A stretch of DNA of 21,000 nt from Chrysomallon squamiferum (GCA_012295275.1 CM022666.1:13667106-13688105), one strand, 5' to 3'. Positions 1 to 10,312 are shown, numbered from the stretch's first letter. Program-made: numbers and translations. The notes: generated from the letters alone by a model not told the origin.

Positions 1-141
1 CTTTCAATCAGCCAGAGACTGCCACATTGTCTTCGATTTGTGCGGAACTTCAAAACAAAGAAAAGTTTAAAAATCAAGCAACAGGACGAAGTTGATGGTG
101 TCGTATCTCAGCTGTTTAAACCATTCACTTTTACAGTAGCA
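1..141 (+). CDS. PARL: PARL exon 1 of those visible (5' partial)
   Basis: The reading frame is open from the first base in phase 0 and ends at GCA before GTAAGT. It encodes a basic segment (FVRNFKTKKS) followed by the start of the first hydrophobic segment (LFKPFTFTVA). The basic stretch fits the matrix-facing region just after the presequence. Whether the exon begins at or before base 1 cannot be seen. Confidence 0.88.
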
Positions 142-638
142 GTAAGTTCTGTACAATGTTTACCAAATTAAAATGTTTTTTTTAAAAGTTAATGTATTTG
201 CTTTGTCTGGTTATAATGTGTTAAGTATGTGGTAATGGCTCCCTAAATTTTTCTGGGCCTTGCCTTAATGATTTTGATTTCCTCTTTGGCACAAAAGTCA
301 ATCAAGTCCTGAAACATTTACAGTATGAACTTGACATGTATTGTCATATTCATTAACATATTTCATAAAACAAGTTATTTTTTTTCTTTTAATTATTTAC
401 ATATTTTATGTGGCACGATTTCTTGGTCATTGACATTAATAGGTTCAGGAAAAAAAAAAAAAAATTCATTGAAATTGCCCCATTTGAGGCTTGCATCTCC
501 ATTTTGGAAAAAACTGTTTATGTGTGTTTAAAGGAAGAAGAATCCAGTTGTACAAGAATATGAATATATCCTTTTCTTACTTTTAGTTATTATTTTTTAT
601 TTTTATTTTTTTATGTATTATTTATTTATTTATTTATT

Positions 639-700
<62 letters not shown>

Positions 701-990
701 ATTTTTTTTCCTCTTTAGGTTTGTGGTCTTAGTTTTACTGGAGCCATGATTTGGCAGTATGAAACAATCAGATCACATGCTCAGCAGATACTCAAGGGTT
801 TTCAGAAACACAGTGATGGGATGATTGGCTACATACCACAGAAAAAGATTGGATTCAGATCACAGGTAGCATAAAATAAGTATTAATTATTAAAATATAT
901 CCTTCACATACCACAGAAAAAGATTGGATTCAGATCACAGGTAGCATAAAATAAATATTAATTATTAAAAAATATCCTTAAAATAAAAAG

Positions 991-1028
<38 letters not shown>

Positions 1029-4000
1029 ATAATAATAATAAAAAAAGATATCAGTGATAATAATACCAAAATATTTATGTAATTTCTTCTATTTTTTTTC
1101 ATTAAAATGTTTGGTTAAATTTTACTTTGCCTGATTAGCAAAAAAAAAAATAATAATTTAGTCATAATAATTTATTATCATTAAGATTTTCTAATATTTT
1201 CTTTAAACATCATTAAACATTATTATTGAAATTATTTTTTTCCACCCCTTTATAAAAATAAATTATAAAACAAACTCGTACATTCACAGTTATTGTTTCT
1301 CAGATGTATATGTCTGAAGCTTATGTCATGTATTCAATAATTTGAAATACATATGTATAAATGTGTATGTATGTATGTGTGTGTGTGTGTATGTGTGTGT
1401 GTGTGTGTGTGTGATATTGATGGTTTGTTTATATACACCTGCTCAATCTGCTGAAATTTCTTTATTTTTGTTCTGCTATCGAGTTCTAAAAAGCTGTTAA
1501 TTAACAAATCAGTTAGAAAATATCTGAGTGCTGCCTGTAATCATGATGTCAATACATAATGAGCAGACGAATTTCCTCCTAAAGTTTATTTTGATATCGG
1601 AAAAGATGAAGTATCAAGTCAGAACCTTGCAAAGTTTCGAATATTCGATTTGATTCAAAATCATCACACAGTTTTGATTCAGTTTGATTCAGTTTTTGTT
1701 TATTTGGAATTTGGAATACTGCATTGAGTGGACAACTGCAAAAAGAAGGACAAACAAAACTGGCCAACAATTATTAAAAAATAAAAGTAGTAGTAATTTT
1801 TAAAAATAAAGAAACAGTCTGTTAATGAAATAATACATTGTTTTTTTTACATATTTGTTTGGTTGCTCATTATTTAAACATCATCCATGAGTACTTGTGT
1901 TAGTCACTATACATACCCCCCCCAGTGCAATAGATATTGATATTGTATTTTTAATTTACTTTACTGATCGAAATATTTCTTCATAAACTGAGTCTGATAC
2001 ATTTGATTATTCTCCAATTGTTTCAAGATACAAAATTCAATTCAATTCAGATATTTTTGAATAATAGAATTGAGTCAGAAAATTGAAATATGCTGTAACC
2101 TAGTATCAGTGCTCCAAACTGTAATTATTTTTAATTATTCTGAGGTTAAAATAAAGTTCAAATGTTTTTATTAGTATCATTTTATTGTTGGCCAGATATG
2201 TGATCAACTTGTATCAACCCAGATATTTTTAAACTGAATTTTTTAATTATTATTATACATCATTATTAATTAAGAAAGAATAGCCAAATTTTTTTAAAAT
2301 GACAAGAAAAAATATCTAACTTGGAATTGTGGAACAGATATTTAGATTATTTCTTTGTATCACCAAGGTTGTTTTTCAAGTAGATATCAATGATTATTTC
2401 AGATGAATTCAATGTGGAACTCGATGTCACCTGGGCATAAAATGGTATCAGGGCTGATAGCTTTGAATGGGGTTGTCCTGTTGCTATGGAAACTTCCAGT
2501 GATGCACCAGTTTCTATACAAATATTTTTCATGTCATCCACGTGAGTTTTATAATCATGAACATTTTCCTGTGAACATTAGTGTTATTTGAGAAGAAAAT
2601 AAATAAAACAAAATGTCATTGATTGAATTAGACAGAATAGTAAAACACATTTTGAATATTGTACCTATTAAAATATATAAATAAATAAATAAAAAAAAAA
2701 AAAAAAAAAAAGAGTATTATATAAAGAGGATCTTCAGTATTGCCAGAATTTTTAATATATATTATTAATAATAATTTATATAGTTAAAAAAAGTGAGCTA
2801 TCTTCTTTGAAAATTTTAATGATAAAAAACAAATTAAATCAAACAAATATTTGTAAAACATTTATAACACACCAAAAGAACATCAACTACACTTATAGCA
2901 ATAACAATATAATTTAAAAAATATATAACTGTATATGAGTTTGTGTTTGTATTTATGTATATTTATATATTTACATACACACACACTTTCAGAGAGTAAA
3001 ACCTTCAAAAATTAAATTAAATAAATTAATAATAGTAAAACAGTGAAAATGAAAGGTAGTTTATTTGTTAAAATAAATTTTGCTAAGTATACTCATTTTA
3101 ATGTGCTTTTCACCACCTGACAGCATATACAGCGAAAACAGTTTCAAAGCAAATTCACTTGCAAATTCAGATCATTTACACTTTTAAAGATTTTAACAAT
3201 TTTATTTTGTATTATTTTTTGTTTAATGAAACTGACTTCAAAGAATTTAAGTCTTTGTTTTATACTAAAATATGAAAATTCAAAAATAATGATTAAATAA
3301 ACAGTTTTTATATCAAAATATATTTCAGTGAAATTGTTTATTTGAATACATAAACTTAAACTAAGAAAACCCCTTTTATATTTTACAAAAAAGATGTTGA
3401 ATCATGTTTTTGTTTTGAAAACTAGGATAAAGTTTCTTGATTGTACTGTTGTATTGTATGAAAAAGAAATAATGTGTTTATTTACTATTTACTGAATAAT
3501 TTAGATTAATGTTTCAGTGTTAAATTACAAACTAAAATACATTTAATTTATTTTTCTAGCACTTACAGAAACCACGCTTTTAAAATCTGTATAACTAAAC
3601 TCATTTACATTTGGAGATTACGTTCTAAGCCAGAATATATTTAATTTGGTTTTCGTTATGTAAAGAGACTTGAGGAAAGTCTAGCATTGTTAAATGTTAA
3701 TAATGTTTATTTCAGGGTCGTCTGTGTTTTCCATGGTTCTCTCTGCTTTCAGTCACTATAGTGTTTTACATTTTGCCTGTAACATGTACGTGTTGTGGTC
3801 ATTTTCAACAGTTGCTTTAAACATGCTCGGAAGAGAACAACTTGCAGCTCTTTATATCAGTGGAGGTTTGTTGTCTAGAAAATATCATTTCAGACTAAAT
3901 ATATAATTTTGTTGTTTAGAAAATATTATTTCAAACTAAATATAATTTTGTTGTTCAGAAAATATCACTTCAAACTAAATATAATTTTGTTGTTTAGAAA

Positions 4001-4774
4001 ATATTATTACATTGAATATATATTTTCTTATTTTTTTATTAATGAGGTTTGTTGTTTAGAAACTACTGTTTCAGACTAAACAAAAATATTTCAAATTTAA
4101 TAAATTTTTGGTTATTATTTAAAATTGAATTTGTCATCTATGTATGTTTGCATTTATTTATTTATTCATTCATTTTTTATTTATTTATTTATTAAATTTA
4201 TTAAATTGATAACTAGTTGTACAAATGGCTTTCAAAAACAATCATTTTGTTAATAACAGTATCTGCCCAAACCTGTACATAATTATGAAATGAAAAATTC
4301 TGTTTTTAGCTGCTTTTTCATCTTTCACCAGTCTTCTGAACAAAGTTTTGAGAAGAAGTATGGTAACATCTTTGGGGGCAGTAAGTATTTTGAAATAATT
4401 AAATTTTAATCTCTTGATATAATTTGCTTGAAGATGATGATGATAATTATGTTAATGATGATGACAATAATGATGATGATGATGATAATCCCAAAGAAAT
4501 TAAAAACAAAAGTTAAAAACAAGATTTAAAAAAGTAAAAATGTAACAGTTATAAATGTTATTGTGAAATATACTGAAGTTGCCAAGCATCCTTCTTAATT
4601 TACTGATGTCATACTTTATTGTTAGACCCCAAAAACGAACAATCATTTGGAAATATAGAAAATATATTAAATCTGTTTATTTGTATCAATTCAGGACTTT
4701 TTTTTTGCCAATTTTATTTTTATTTTCTCTAGATTTGTAGGACGTAGTAATTTTAAAAAAGGAAATTTTTAACT

Positions 4775-4814
<40 letters not shown>

Positions 4815-6702
4815 TTATTGTTTGGGTTAAGGATGTTAAAAGCTATTTTTCTGTTTTTCAGTCAGGTGCTCTGTTGACAGTTATTGCTGCTGTGTGTTAC
4901 AACTACCCACAGTCGAGACTTAGCATTGCATTTGTAGGAGACCTTTTCCCTCACTCGTTTTCAGCTCAGAGTGTGAGTCATTTCACTTAAATTTTAACTT
5001 AATATCATTCATGTCACGTGGTCAGAGAGTCTGGGTCTCACACTGATTAAATTGGTAATTAAAATTATTTGTCTGTAATATTTAGTTATTAACTTATTAT
5101 TTTATTAATAACAAAATTCATGTGCTGTGTAATGGAAATTCATGGCAGTTGTCATTCCAAGTTCATCATTTGATACACCTAAACAGAATTATCTTTTTTA
5201 TATAAATAAAATAGTAGAATTTCTTACCTTTTCTCAATTTAATGATTATTTTTCAATGAAATTTTGCATTCTATATAAATATATATTTTTTTTTAGGCTA
5301 TTACAACTCTGGTTGCATTTGATATGGCTGGTCTGATATTTGGTTGGAGAATATTTGATCATGCTGCACATTTAGGAGGAGTTCTATTTGGAATGTAAGA
5401 ATCAAAATAGTGAAAATCAATTTTATTTTTGTATATAATCATAAAATTAATTAATTAGTTAACGATCACACATACAGACACACATATACATTTAACTGTT
5501 ACTTATCTTCTCTTTTATTTACCCAAATTTGGTATTATTTATTTTATTATATAATATTTATATTAATCAAAAATAAATTAAAAAAGTAATGCTCTAATAA
5601 AATAAAAATAATAATAATAAAAAAGACAGACACACAATCAATATGTGTAGCAAATGAACAGCACATATATATAACATACACATAACACATATAGTACTAT
5701 ATAACAACAAAATACACTCCTAGATGAACACACATACAGACACTGTACATATGCACTTTCACATTATTTTAATAATCAATATTAAAACAGCTGCTAAAAT
5801 AAAGTGAAATGTGAAACAAGGATAGTAATAGTTTCTGTTTACTTTTAATTTAAGTTCTTTTTCATTTGGTTTAATAATCTACAAATGAATTTCAGGACGG
5901 TTTGAAAATAAAATGGTAAACTAAAATAATATTTAATGTTTGTTATTAATTTTTATTATTATTATTGTATTGGCAGTAACTGTAAAAATATTATTATTAT
6001 TATTAAATTTCTATAAACAACTGCTGAAAATTTTTCTAAATTTATTACTTATTTTTATCTACAATAAAATAAAAACTTTTATTATTAATATGAAATATAA
6101 ATTCTATACACCATGTTATGTAAACTAAGTTTTAGCTGTGTCAGGAAAATTTTAAATAATTTTTGTTTTTCATAGAAAGTGCTTGCTGGTTTGCAATTTA
6201 TTTTCCTGAAACTGAAAACAGAAATTTGCTGTATATTAATATCAATAAATTTTATCCTGGAAGAAGTAGAGAAAAATATGAAGACAATGAATTGATATAG
6301 ATGTTTTGTTCACTTTGTGTATGTGTTTGTGTGGGTGTGTTTTTGTATATGTATATAGGTATGTGTAGGGAGATAGGTATAATATAAATAAATAAAAATG
6401 TTGTTCAGTGAGAAACATTTTATACTAGGACCTTTCATGTGTAAGGGAGGCTGCTATTGTAAAAGAGTTGTCATCTTTGGTGTTTCACATTATTTATGTT
6501 GTGTTTAATCTATAATGTCAGATGTCTGCATGTTAATAATACCTTTTTGCATCAACGATTGATTGATTTTTTATTTATTGATTTTTGAAATTTTATTATT
6601 GTTTTTTCCTATTCCAGATGGTACATGAAATATGGAAGAGACCTGATCTGGGGCAGACGAGAAGTGGTCATGACATGGTGGCATAAATTGAGAGGATCTT
6701 GA
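1..6702 (+). CDS. PARL: PARL-type mitochondrial rhomboid protease, eight exons, 5' partial
   Basis: Joining 1-141, 719-865, 2403-2541, 3716-3865, 4310-4380, 4862-4972, 5297-5394 and 6618-6702 gives 942 bases: 313 codons plus TGA. All junctions are GT-AG and all phases fit. The product is a polytopic rhomboid serine protease of the presenilin-associated rhomboid-like family. Members sit in the mitochondrial inner membrane and cleave transmembrane substrates such as PINK1 and PGAM5 (family knowledge). Seen here: a basic N-terminal stretch, a first membrane segment across exons 1-2, the family-typical NMYVLWSF in exon 4, the LGASGA serine motif (Ser 217 of the visible protein) and FDHAAHLGG with the catalytic His (278), followed by a tryptophan-rich C-terminus. 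The roughly 60-residue N-terminal part usual for the family lies upstream of the window or in missing exons. The product call is secure; only the 5' end is open. Confidence 0.95.
617..700. repeat. (TTTA)n then (ATCT)n microsatellite in PARL intron 1
   Basis: A TTTA-type run (about 617-642) passes directly into a pure ATCT tetranucleotide run to 700. It ends only about 18 bases before the splice acceptor of the next exon, so length changes here could alter the pyrimidine tract or branch-point spacing. Confidence 0.95.
719..865 (+). CDS. PARL: PARL exon with end of first membrane segment
   Basis: The acceptor is a pyrimidine run ending CTCTTTAG, and the donor is CAG|GTAGCA. The exon is 147 bases, phase 0 to 0. 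It encodes VCGLSFTGAMIWQYETIRS and then a hydrophilic loop. The last 35 bases and the donor are copied 75 bases downstream inside the intron. Confidence 0.93.
831..980 (+). repeat. 75-bp tandem duplication spanning a splice donor
   Basis: Bases 831-905 and 906-980 are near-identical copies with a period of 75. The unit holds the last 35 exon bases, the CAG|GTAGCA donor and the intron start. Use of the second donor would add 75 bases, but a TAA follows at once after GTA GCA, so the longer form would be truncated. Confidence 0.93.
991..1039. repeat. Poly(A) run followed by (AAT)n
   Basis: About 36 consecutive A bases pass into AAT triplets. There is no recognisable retroposon body immediately upstream; the sequence before it is the duplicated splice-site unit. 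It is treated as simple sequence. The rest of this intron (to 2402) is AT-rich with a TG/TATG run at 1363-1413 and short TTTGATTCA repeats near 1650-1700. Confidence 0.85.
1363..1413. repeat. (TGTA)n/(TG)n microsatellite
   Basis: Mixed TATG and TG units in PARL intron 2. No coding potential. Confidence 0.9.
2403..2541 (+). CDS. PARL: PARL exon with second membrane segment
   Basis: The acceptor is GATTATTTCAG and the donor is CAC|GTGAGT. The exon is 139 bases, entering in phase 0 and leaving one base over. It encodes the NSMSPGHKMVSGLIALNGVV segment and LLLWKLPVMHQFLYKYFSCHP, matching the rhomboid-core entry of PARL. Confidence 0.93.
2542..3715 (+). other. PARL intron 3
   Basis: The intron is about 1.17 kb and very AT-rich, with an A-run at about 2691-2711. 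No open frame or known element is recognisable. The stretch 3511-3593 matches 14444-14527 (see the interspersed repeat entries). Confidence 0.8.
3511..3593 (+). repeat. Diverged interspersed repeat, copy 1
   Basis: This stretch aligns base for base, with scattered mismatches and few gaps, to 14444-14527 in the same orientation. Shared blocks include TTTAATTT, ACAGAAACC/GCAGAAACC and TTAAAAT. The family is not recognised. Confidence 0.6.
3716..3865 (+). CDS. PARL: PARL exon with rhomboid-core helices
   Basis: The acceptor is GTTTATTTCAG and the donor is a weak GAG|GTTTGT. The 150-base exon keeps phase 1. It carries SAFSHYSVLHFACNMYVLWS, with the helix-2 His and Asn typical of rhomboids (oxyanion region), and LNMLGREQLAALYISG. 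A 39-base minisatellite begins directly at its donor. Confidence 0.94.
3867..4080 (+). repeat. ~39-bp minisatellite starting at a splice donor
   Basis: Units beginning TTTGTTGT start at 3867, 3908, 3947 and 3986 (period 39-41), with a fifth separated copy at 4048. The array begins inside the donor of the preceding PARL exon, and the fifth copy again has the GAG|GTTTGTTG context of the true donor. Units 1 and 5 also contain TTTCAG. Confidence 0.88.
4310..4380 (+). CDS. PARL: PARL exon ending at the catalytic motif
   Basis: The acceptor is CTGTTTTTAG and the donor is GCA|GTAAGT. The exon is 71 bases and restores phase 0. It encodes AAFSSFTSLLNKVLRRS and then TSLGA, the first half of the LGASGA serine motif. 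Confidence 0.93.
4428..4491. repeat. Imperfect (GAT)n
   Basis: GATGAT units, interrupted, lie in PARL intron 5 and are not in a coding frame. Confidence 0.85.
4777..4816. repeat. (TTTA)n microsatellite
   Basis: Pure TTTA units lie about 45 bases upstream of the exon that starts with the catalytic serine. Confidence 0.92.
4862..4972 (+). CDS. PARL: PARL exon starting with the catalytic serine
   Basis: The acceptor is CTGTTTTTCAG and the donor is AGT|GTGAGT. The exon is 111 bases, phase 0 to 0. Its first codon (TCA, 4862-4864) is the predicted nucleophile Ser of GASGA. SGALLTVIAAVCYNYPQSRL follows, typical of rhomboid helix 4. Confidence 0.95.
5297..5394 (+). CDS. PARL: PARL exon with the catalytic histidine
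   Basis: The acceptor is a T-run ending TTTTAG and the donor is AAT|GTAAGA. The exon is 98 bases, phase 0 to 2. It encodes FDMAGLIFGWRIFDHAAHLG. The second His (CAT, 5369-5371) is the expected dyad partner, 61 residues after the serine. Confidence 0.95.
5395..6617 (+). other. PARL intron 7
   Basis: The intron is about 1.2 kb, AT-rich, with ATT/TAT-rich stretches (5590-6010) and a TG-rich patch at about 6310-6370. Hydrophobic short open frames here reflect AT-rich composition only. No element is recognised. Confidence 0.8.
6618..6702 (+). CDS. PARL: PARL last coding exon
   Basis: The acceptor is CCTATTCCAG. The completed codon is Ile, followed by WYMKYGRDLIWGRREVVMTW and WHKLRGS, then TGA. 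This matches the end of the last rhomboid helix and the short C-terminal tail of PARL. Confidence 0.94.
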
Positions 6703-6720
6703 AAAATGTACATCTGTATA

Positions 6721-6761
<41 letters not shown>

Positions 6762-7111
6762 TAAAAAAAAAAAAAAAAAATGGAAAAACAGAATCAGTAA
6801 ATATATTTGTTGGAATGAACAGGACACAGACTAACATAAGTTTAAATATAATCTGAAAAATGCAAGAAAAAACTTGAAACATCATTGATTCACACAACTG
6901 ATATATTTAATTAAAACTCAAAACTGCAAGTTTGACATGACTGATTATTAGACTGTTTGACTGTATTTCTTAATTTTTATTATTTTATATACGTTTTGAA
7001 CTAGACGTTGATAAACATGCGTGACGTATGAAAATAAACAAGAAATAAGAAACTGTTGTGTCACACGTATTTCATACTGCAATACGGGCATTTTAAATAA
7101 AACAAAATAAA
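6703..7111 (+). terminator. PARL 3' UTR with candidate poly(A) signals
   Basis: The stop codon is followed 20 bases later by a long interrupted A-run (6723-6780). AATAAA hexamers on the plus strand occur at 7033-7038, 7096-7101 and 7106-7111. These are reasonable poly(A) signals, though in such AT-rich DNA hexamers also arise by chance. Which one is used cannot be told from sequence. Confidence 0.45.
6723..6780. repeat. Interrupted poly(A) tract
   Basis: About 37 A bases, then GAT, then about 18 more A bases, in the PARL 3' UTR. It is too close to the stop codon to be the mRNA tail, and it is encoded in the genome. Confidence 0.9.
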
Positions 7112-7363
7112 ACTGAGAAGACTTAATAAATCGTAACGGTTGTCTGTGTTTGTAGTATGAGTACTGGGATTCAGAAATGAAAATGTGAAATAATACCTAA
7201 ATGTTTTACTTCGGAATTAATGTATTTGCATGGCAAAAATCTTGTAACGGATGTAGAAACAGAAGTTATTTCCCTTGATCTTTTGCCAGTGATGGAAGAA
7301 TGTTAAATTGACGTATTTCTTTGATGATACAAAACATATAATTATATTCTGCATATTTTCAAG

Positions 7364-7366
<3 letters not shown>

Positions 7367-7415
<49 letters not shown>
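7367..7415. repeat. (TTA)n microsatellite
   Basis: About 16 pure TTA units in the spacer. Confidence 0.95.
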
Positions 7416-8511
7416 TTGTCATTTAATTTGAATTAACAGTAAAGTATATATAACAGAAATAATACAATTTCTAAATACCTTGTATATACAATTTTTTAAA
7501 ATGACTTAATCGGATACTTGACAGACCTACTATTTTGCATAAGTTCCTTCTAGTGTTGTCAGAAAAAAAAGAGAAAAAAGTAATGTACAATATATAATAC
7601 AACCATCGGTCTGCTATTAGTAACAACTTAAGTTATCAAAGAATAAAATGGCAGCGTTCAAATGTTTCGTAACGTATTATTTTATTGTCATACTTTATTA
7701 TGAGTTATGATTAATTGCCCAAATCAGTAAAATAACAACTTGGAAGTGTAAAGAATTTGGATAGATTTTTTTATTTTTAAAATTTTTTTATAATGATAGG
7801 TATATTTTAATTTGCTGCACTTGCAGTGGATTTGTCGAACCTGCCAGAAGAAGAAGACTGGAAACAAAACTTTCTTGTAATTGTCGATTTATTTCTAAAA
7901 TACTCGCAAATACTACATTTCTTTATCCTTCTATAATTCTTTCTTTCAAAATAAACAAAACAGTTTCAGCTGCAACACATAAAGAAAATTCGTTTCTGGG
8001 ATGTTGAAAAAATAAAAAAATAAAAAAATTAAATAAAAAAAATTTCATTTAAGGTTTTAATATAATTTAAATTAATTTAGATCTAAACCGAGATAACTGA
8101 TTTTAATGATACAGAGAAGAAAATGGGAATACACATGCATATACACACATACAAATCAAACGGCTGCCCACCAGTGATTCATAATAAAAATATCGAATTC
8201 ATTTCACAGATTCTGCAGACGTAATAGAATAAACTATACACAGTAGAGTTAATCTTTTGTTACATTTAATTACATCTGATGTAACTGTTCATATATACAT
8301 ATATACATATATATATTTTTTTTATCATCTGTTTTCCATGTTTTAATATTTTTTATTATTATCATTCGTTTTTTTTTGTTTTTTTTTCCTATTTTGTTTT
8401 TTTTGTTCGTTGTTGCAGAAGTGCATTCACTCGCTCACCACATGTATGCCTAATTCGCGCAGTTCAGTGAAACAGAATACTGTTGAACGTAACTATTTTG
8501 TGTTTTAGAGC

Positions 8512-8663
8512 ACTGGCGTATTTAGAGGGAGCGATCACCTCCCTTTCAGTTGTTCAAAATTGACTGTTTTGACAGCTGCACAAATCAGACAGTTTGTGCA
8601 TACTGGGGTCAGACATATTTTGACCCCACTCCAAAAAATTCGTAATCCTGGATACGCCCATGC
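8512..8663. mobile_element. Hairpin-rich element with terminal inverted repeats (MITE- or SINE-like)
   Basis: The left end reads CTGGCGTATTTAGAGG. The reverse complement of the right end reads ATGGGCGTATCCAGGATT, so GGCGTAT is shared and the following bases are similar. Inside are three perfect stems: AGGGAG/CTCCCT (8526-8531 with 8539-8544), TGCACAAA/TTTGTGCA (8577-8584 with 8593-8600) and GGGGTCA/TGACCCC (8605-8611 with 8621-8627). It is less AT-rich than its surroundings. There is no coding capacity and no clear target-site duplication, so a non-autonomous DNA transposon is the likelier but not the only reading. Confidence 0.55.
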
Positions 8664-8845
8664 AGTAATTACGAAATATAAAATAATATTGTCATAATCC
8701 AAACGAGTGGTTGTTAATCATGAACTCAACCCAACTGGAACTTTCGTAATCAGTCTATTCATTAACAGCTGTGTTAATAAGGTATATTTTTTTTTTTTTT
8801 TTTTTTTTTTCCATGGTTACTGGAACATATAAACTGAATTATTTT

Positions 8846-10312
8846 TTAACAAAAACTCTCCTCAGAGGTTCTCCGTTTACCTTTTGCAGATTTCGGTTTC
8901 CGTTTGTTGTCAATGCTCAAACCGTTTATTAAGATATCGATGTCTTGCAGAATGTTCATTAGATTCTCATTCAGAAACTTCAAATCTTCTTTAGGACATT
9001 TTTCAATTTTGATCTTCCTCTGCAGAAGATCGTCTGCATGAGCCTGAATAACTGGGCTCATCCGCAGAAGTTGTGATTTCGTCGTGTAGGCCAGAACCAT
9101 GTCACAGTAGCACTTCGTGTACAGCAAGTCTGTCAGATGACCTGCTATGACGTCACTGTGTGCATAATACGTATCCACCTCGCTAAGAAGTTCTGATTTT
9201 CTCGTCTGTGTAACTTCTAGCAAATTCTGGAACATTTTGTCTTCGCTGGCTTCGACAGACGTTTCTGGCTCGTTAGCTTTCGCGTTCTTTTCCAGCTGTA
9301 GTATTTTTCGTCGGTTTGTCGCAGAAGTTCTTTCAGCAGCGCGCTCCAAAGCGTTGGCTTCTTCCACGCTGCTTTTCCCGTGTCTGCTGTGAACATTCGT
9401 CGCACATTTGACGCAGGCCAGTTTTCTGCACGCTCTGTTCTGGCAGAAGTAGACGAGGGCTTGGTCTGGATGAAGGACACAGTGAGGATTGCTTTCTAAG
9501 TCTGACAGCGAAATCTCTTCCAGGTCTGCGATTCGATAACAACGGTGATGTTTCATTGCCTCGTCCTCGATGTGATTCGTCTGGCACTCCGAACACATAA
9601 ACTGGTGACAGTCTGGACAGTAGCACTCTGCCTGGTTGCCATGGTGAACGTTGGAACAGGATATTTCCTTGATTACTGAAGTCTTATCAGAAGAAAGAGG
9701 TTTTCCTTCAGACTTTGATTCCTCGTTCACGAATTTGTCTTTCTGGTGGACTTCACTGAATGAATCTGTATTGGCAAAAACATCTTTAGAGGCATCATTA
9801 GTGAGCGTAGAATCATCAACTCCAGACTTAGTTTTAAAATGAAACAGCGAATCCAACCAGCTCGATTTCTTTTCTTTCCCAGAGTCATCATCATCATCAT
9901 CATCCTGACTTTGCTTTCTTTCTAAACCACTGACGTCACAGTCATTACCACCAGCACAGTTTGTGTCTCTAGTGTCCCTCACAGTATCACTCGACACATC
10001 TCTAGCATTGTCATAATTACGCACGTCCTTACCAGATCCAGTCACGCAAGGCCCGTGCACACCTCCAGCATCTTTCAGGGTTTTAACAACCATCTCGTGG
10101 ACTGTAACACAGTCAAGCTGAGAGTCTACCTCTCCAGTAAACACGCCCTTGCACAGTGGACAGTACAGCACGTCTTTTTTCAGTTTGTTTGAGTAGTAGC
10201 ACTGTTCACAGACGTTGTGAAGACACGGCAGAAGTTTCGGTTTCTTGTCGAATACGTTGTAAGCATTTCTGCAGCTGTTACACATAGGGTTTGCTTTTTC
10301 CGATGCATCCAT
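8846..10312 (-). CDS. RING/B-box (TRIM-like) protein, probable E3 ubiquitin ligase, 488 aa
   Basis: One uninterrupted exon. The chosen start is the ATG at 10312-10310: it has A at -3 and G at +4, while the open frame further upstream offers only GTG before a TATATTTCAG splice acceptor. Numbered from that Met, a C3HC4 RING has all ligands (C11, C14, C30, H32, C35, C38, C51, C54). An acidic, serine-rich linker with a run of seven Asp (about 137-143) follows. B-box 1 uses C219, C232, C235, C240, C243, H247 and H255/256. B-box 2 is a complete CHC3H2-type pattern (C278, H281, C290, C295, C300, C303, H308, H311). A helical, coiled-coil-like region covers about 315-440, and the tail is basic. No NHL, filamin, SPRY or MATH domain follows, so it is a short RBCC form. 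RING proteins of this kind transfer ubiquitin; substrate and pathway are unknown. Not assignable to a named orthologue. Confidence 0.85.
   Translation of the reverse strand: MDASEKANPMCNSCRNAYNVFDKKPKLLPCLHNVCEQCYYSNKLKKDVLYCPLCKGVFTGEVDSQLDCVTVHEMVVKTLKDAGGVHGPCVTGSGKDVRNYDNARDVSSDTVRDTRDTNCAGGNDCDVSGLERKQSQDDDDDDDSGKEKKSSWLDSLFHFKTKSGVDDSTLTNDASKDVFANTDSFSEVHQKDKFVNEESKSEGKPLSSDKTSVIKEISCSNVHHGNQAECYCPDCHQFMCSECQTNHIEDEAMKHHRCYRIADLEEISLSDLESNPHCVLHPDQALVYFCQNRACRKLACVKCATNVHSRHGKSSVEEANALERAAERTSATNRRKILQLEKNAKANEPETSVEASEDKMFQNLLEVTQTRKSELLSEVDTYYAHSDVIAGHLTDLLYTKCYCDMVLAYTTKSQLLRMSPVIQAHADDLLQRKIKIEKCPKEDLKFLNENLMNILQDIDILINGLSIDNKRKPKSAKGKRRTSEESFC

Larger units (their letters stand above)
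7112..8845. other. Intergenic spacer between convergent PARL and TRIM-like genes
   Basis: AT-rich, with no open frame of note. It contains a (TTA)n array, T-runs (8368-8407, 8787-8810) and the hairpin-rich element at 8512-8663. On the minus strand an AATAAA (read as TTTATT at 8352-8357) is a possible poly(A) signal for the minus-strand gene about 490 bases past its stop codon. Confidence 0.7.

Noticed and set aside
991-1039. Poly(A) tail of a retroposed element
   Set aside because: The sequence just upstream is the duplicated PARL splice-site unit and no element body or target-site duplication is visible.
3867-4022. CRISPR-like repeat periodicity (39-41 bp units)
   Set aside because: Units are contiguous with no spacers, lie in an intron of an animal gene and are plain minisatellite.
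6571-6897. Minus-strand open frames rich in Phe
   Set aside because: They are antisense readings of the PARL last exon and the A-run in its 3' UTR.
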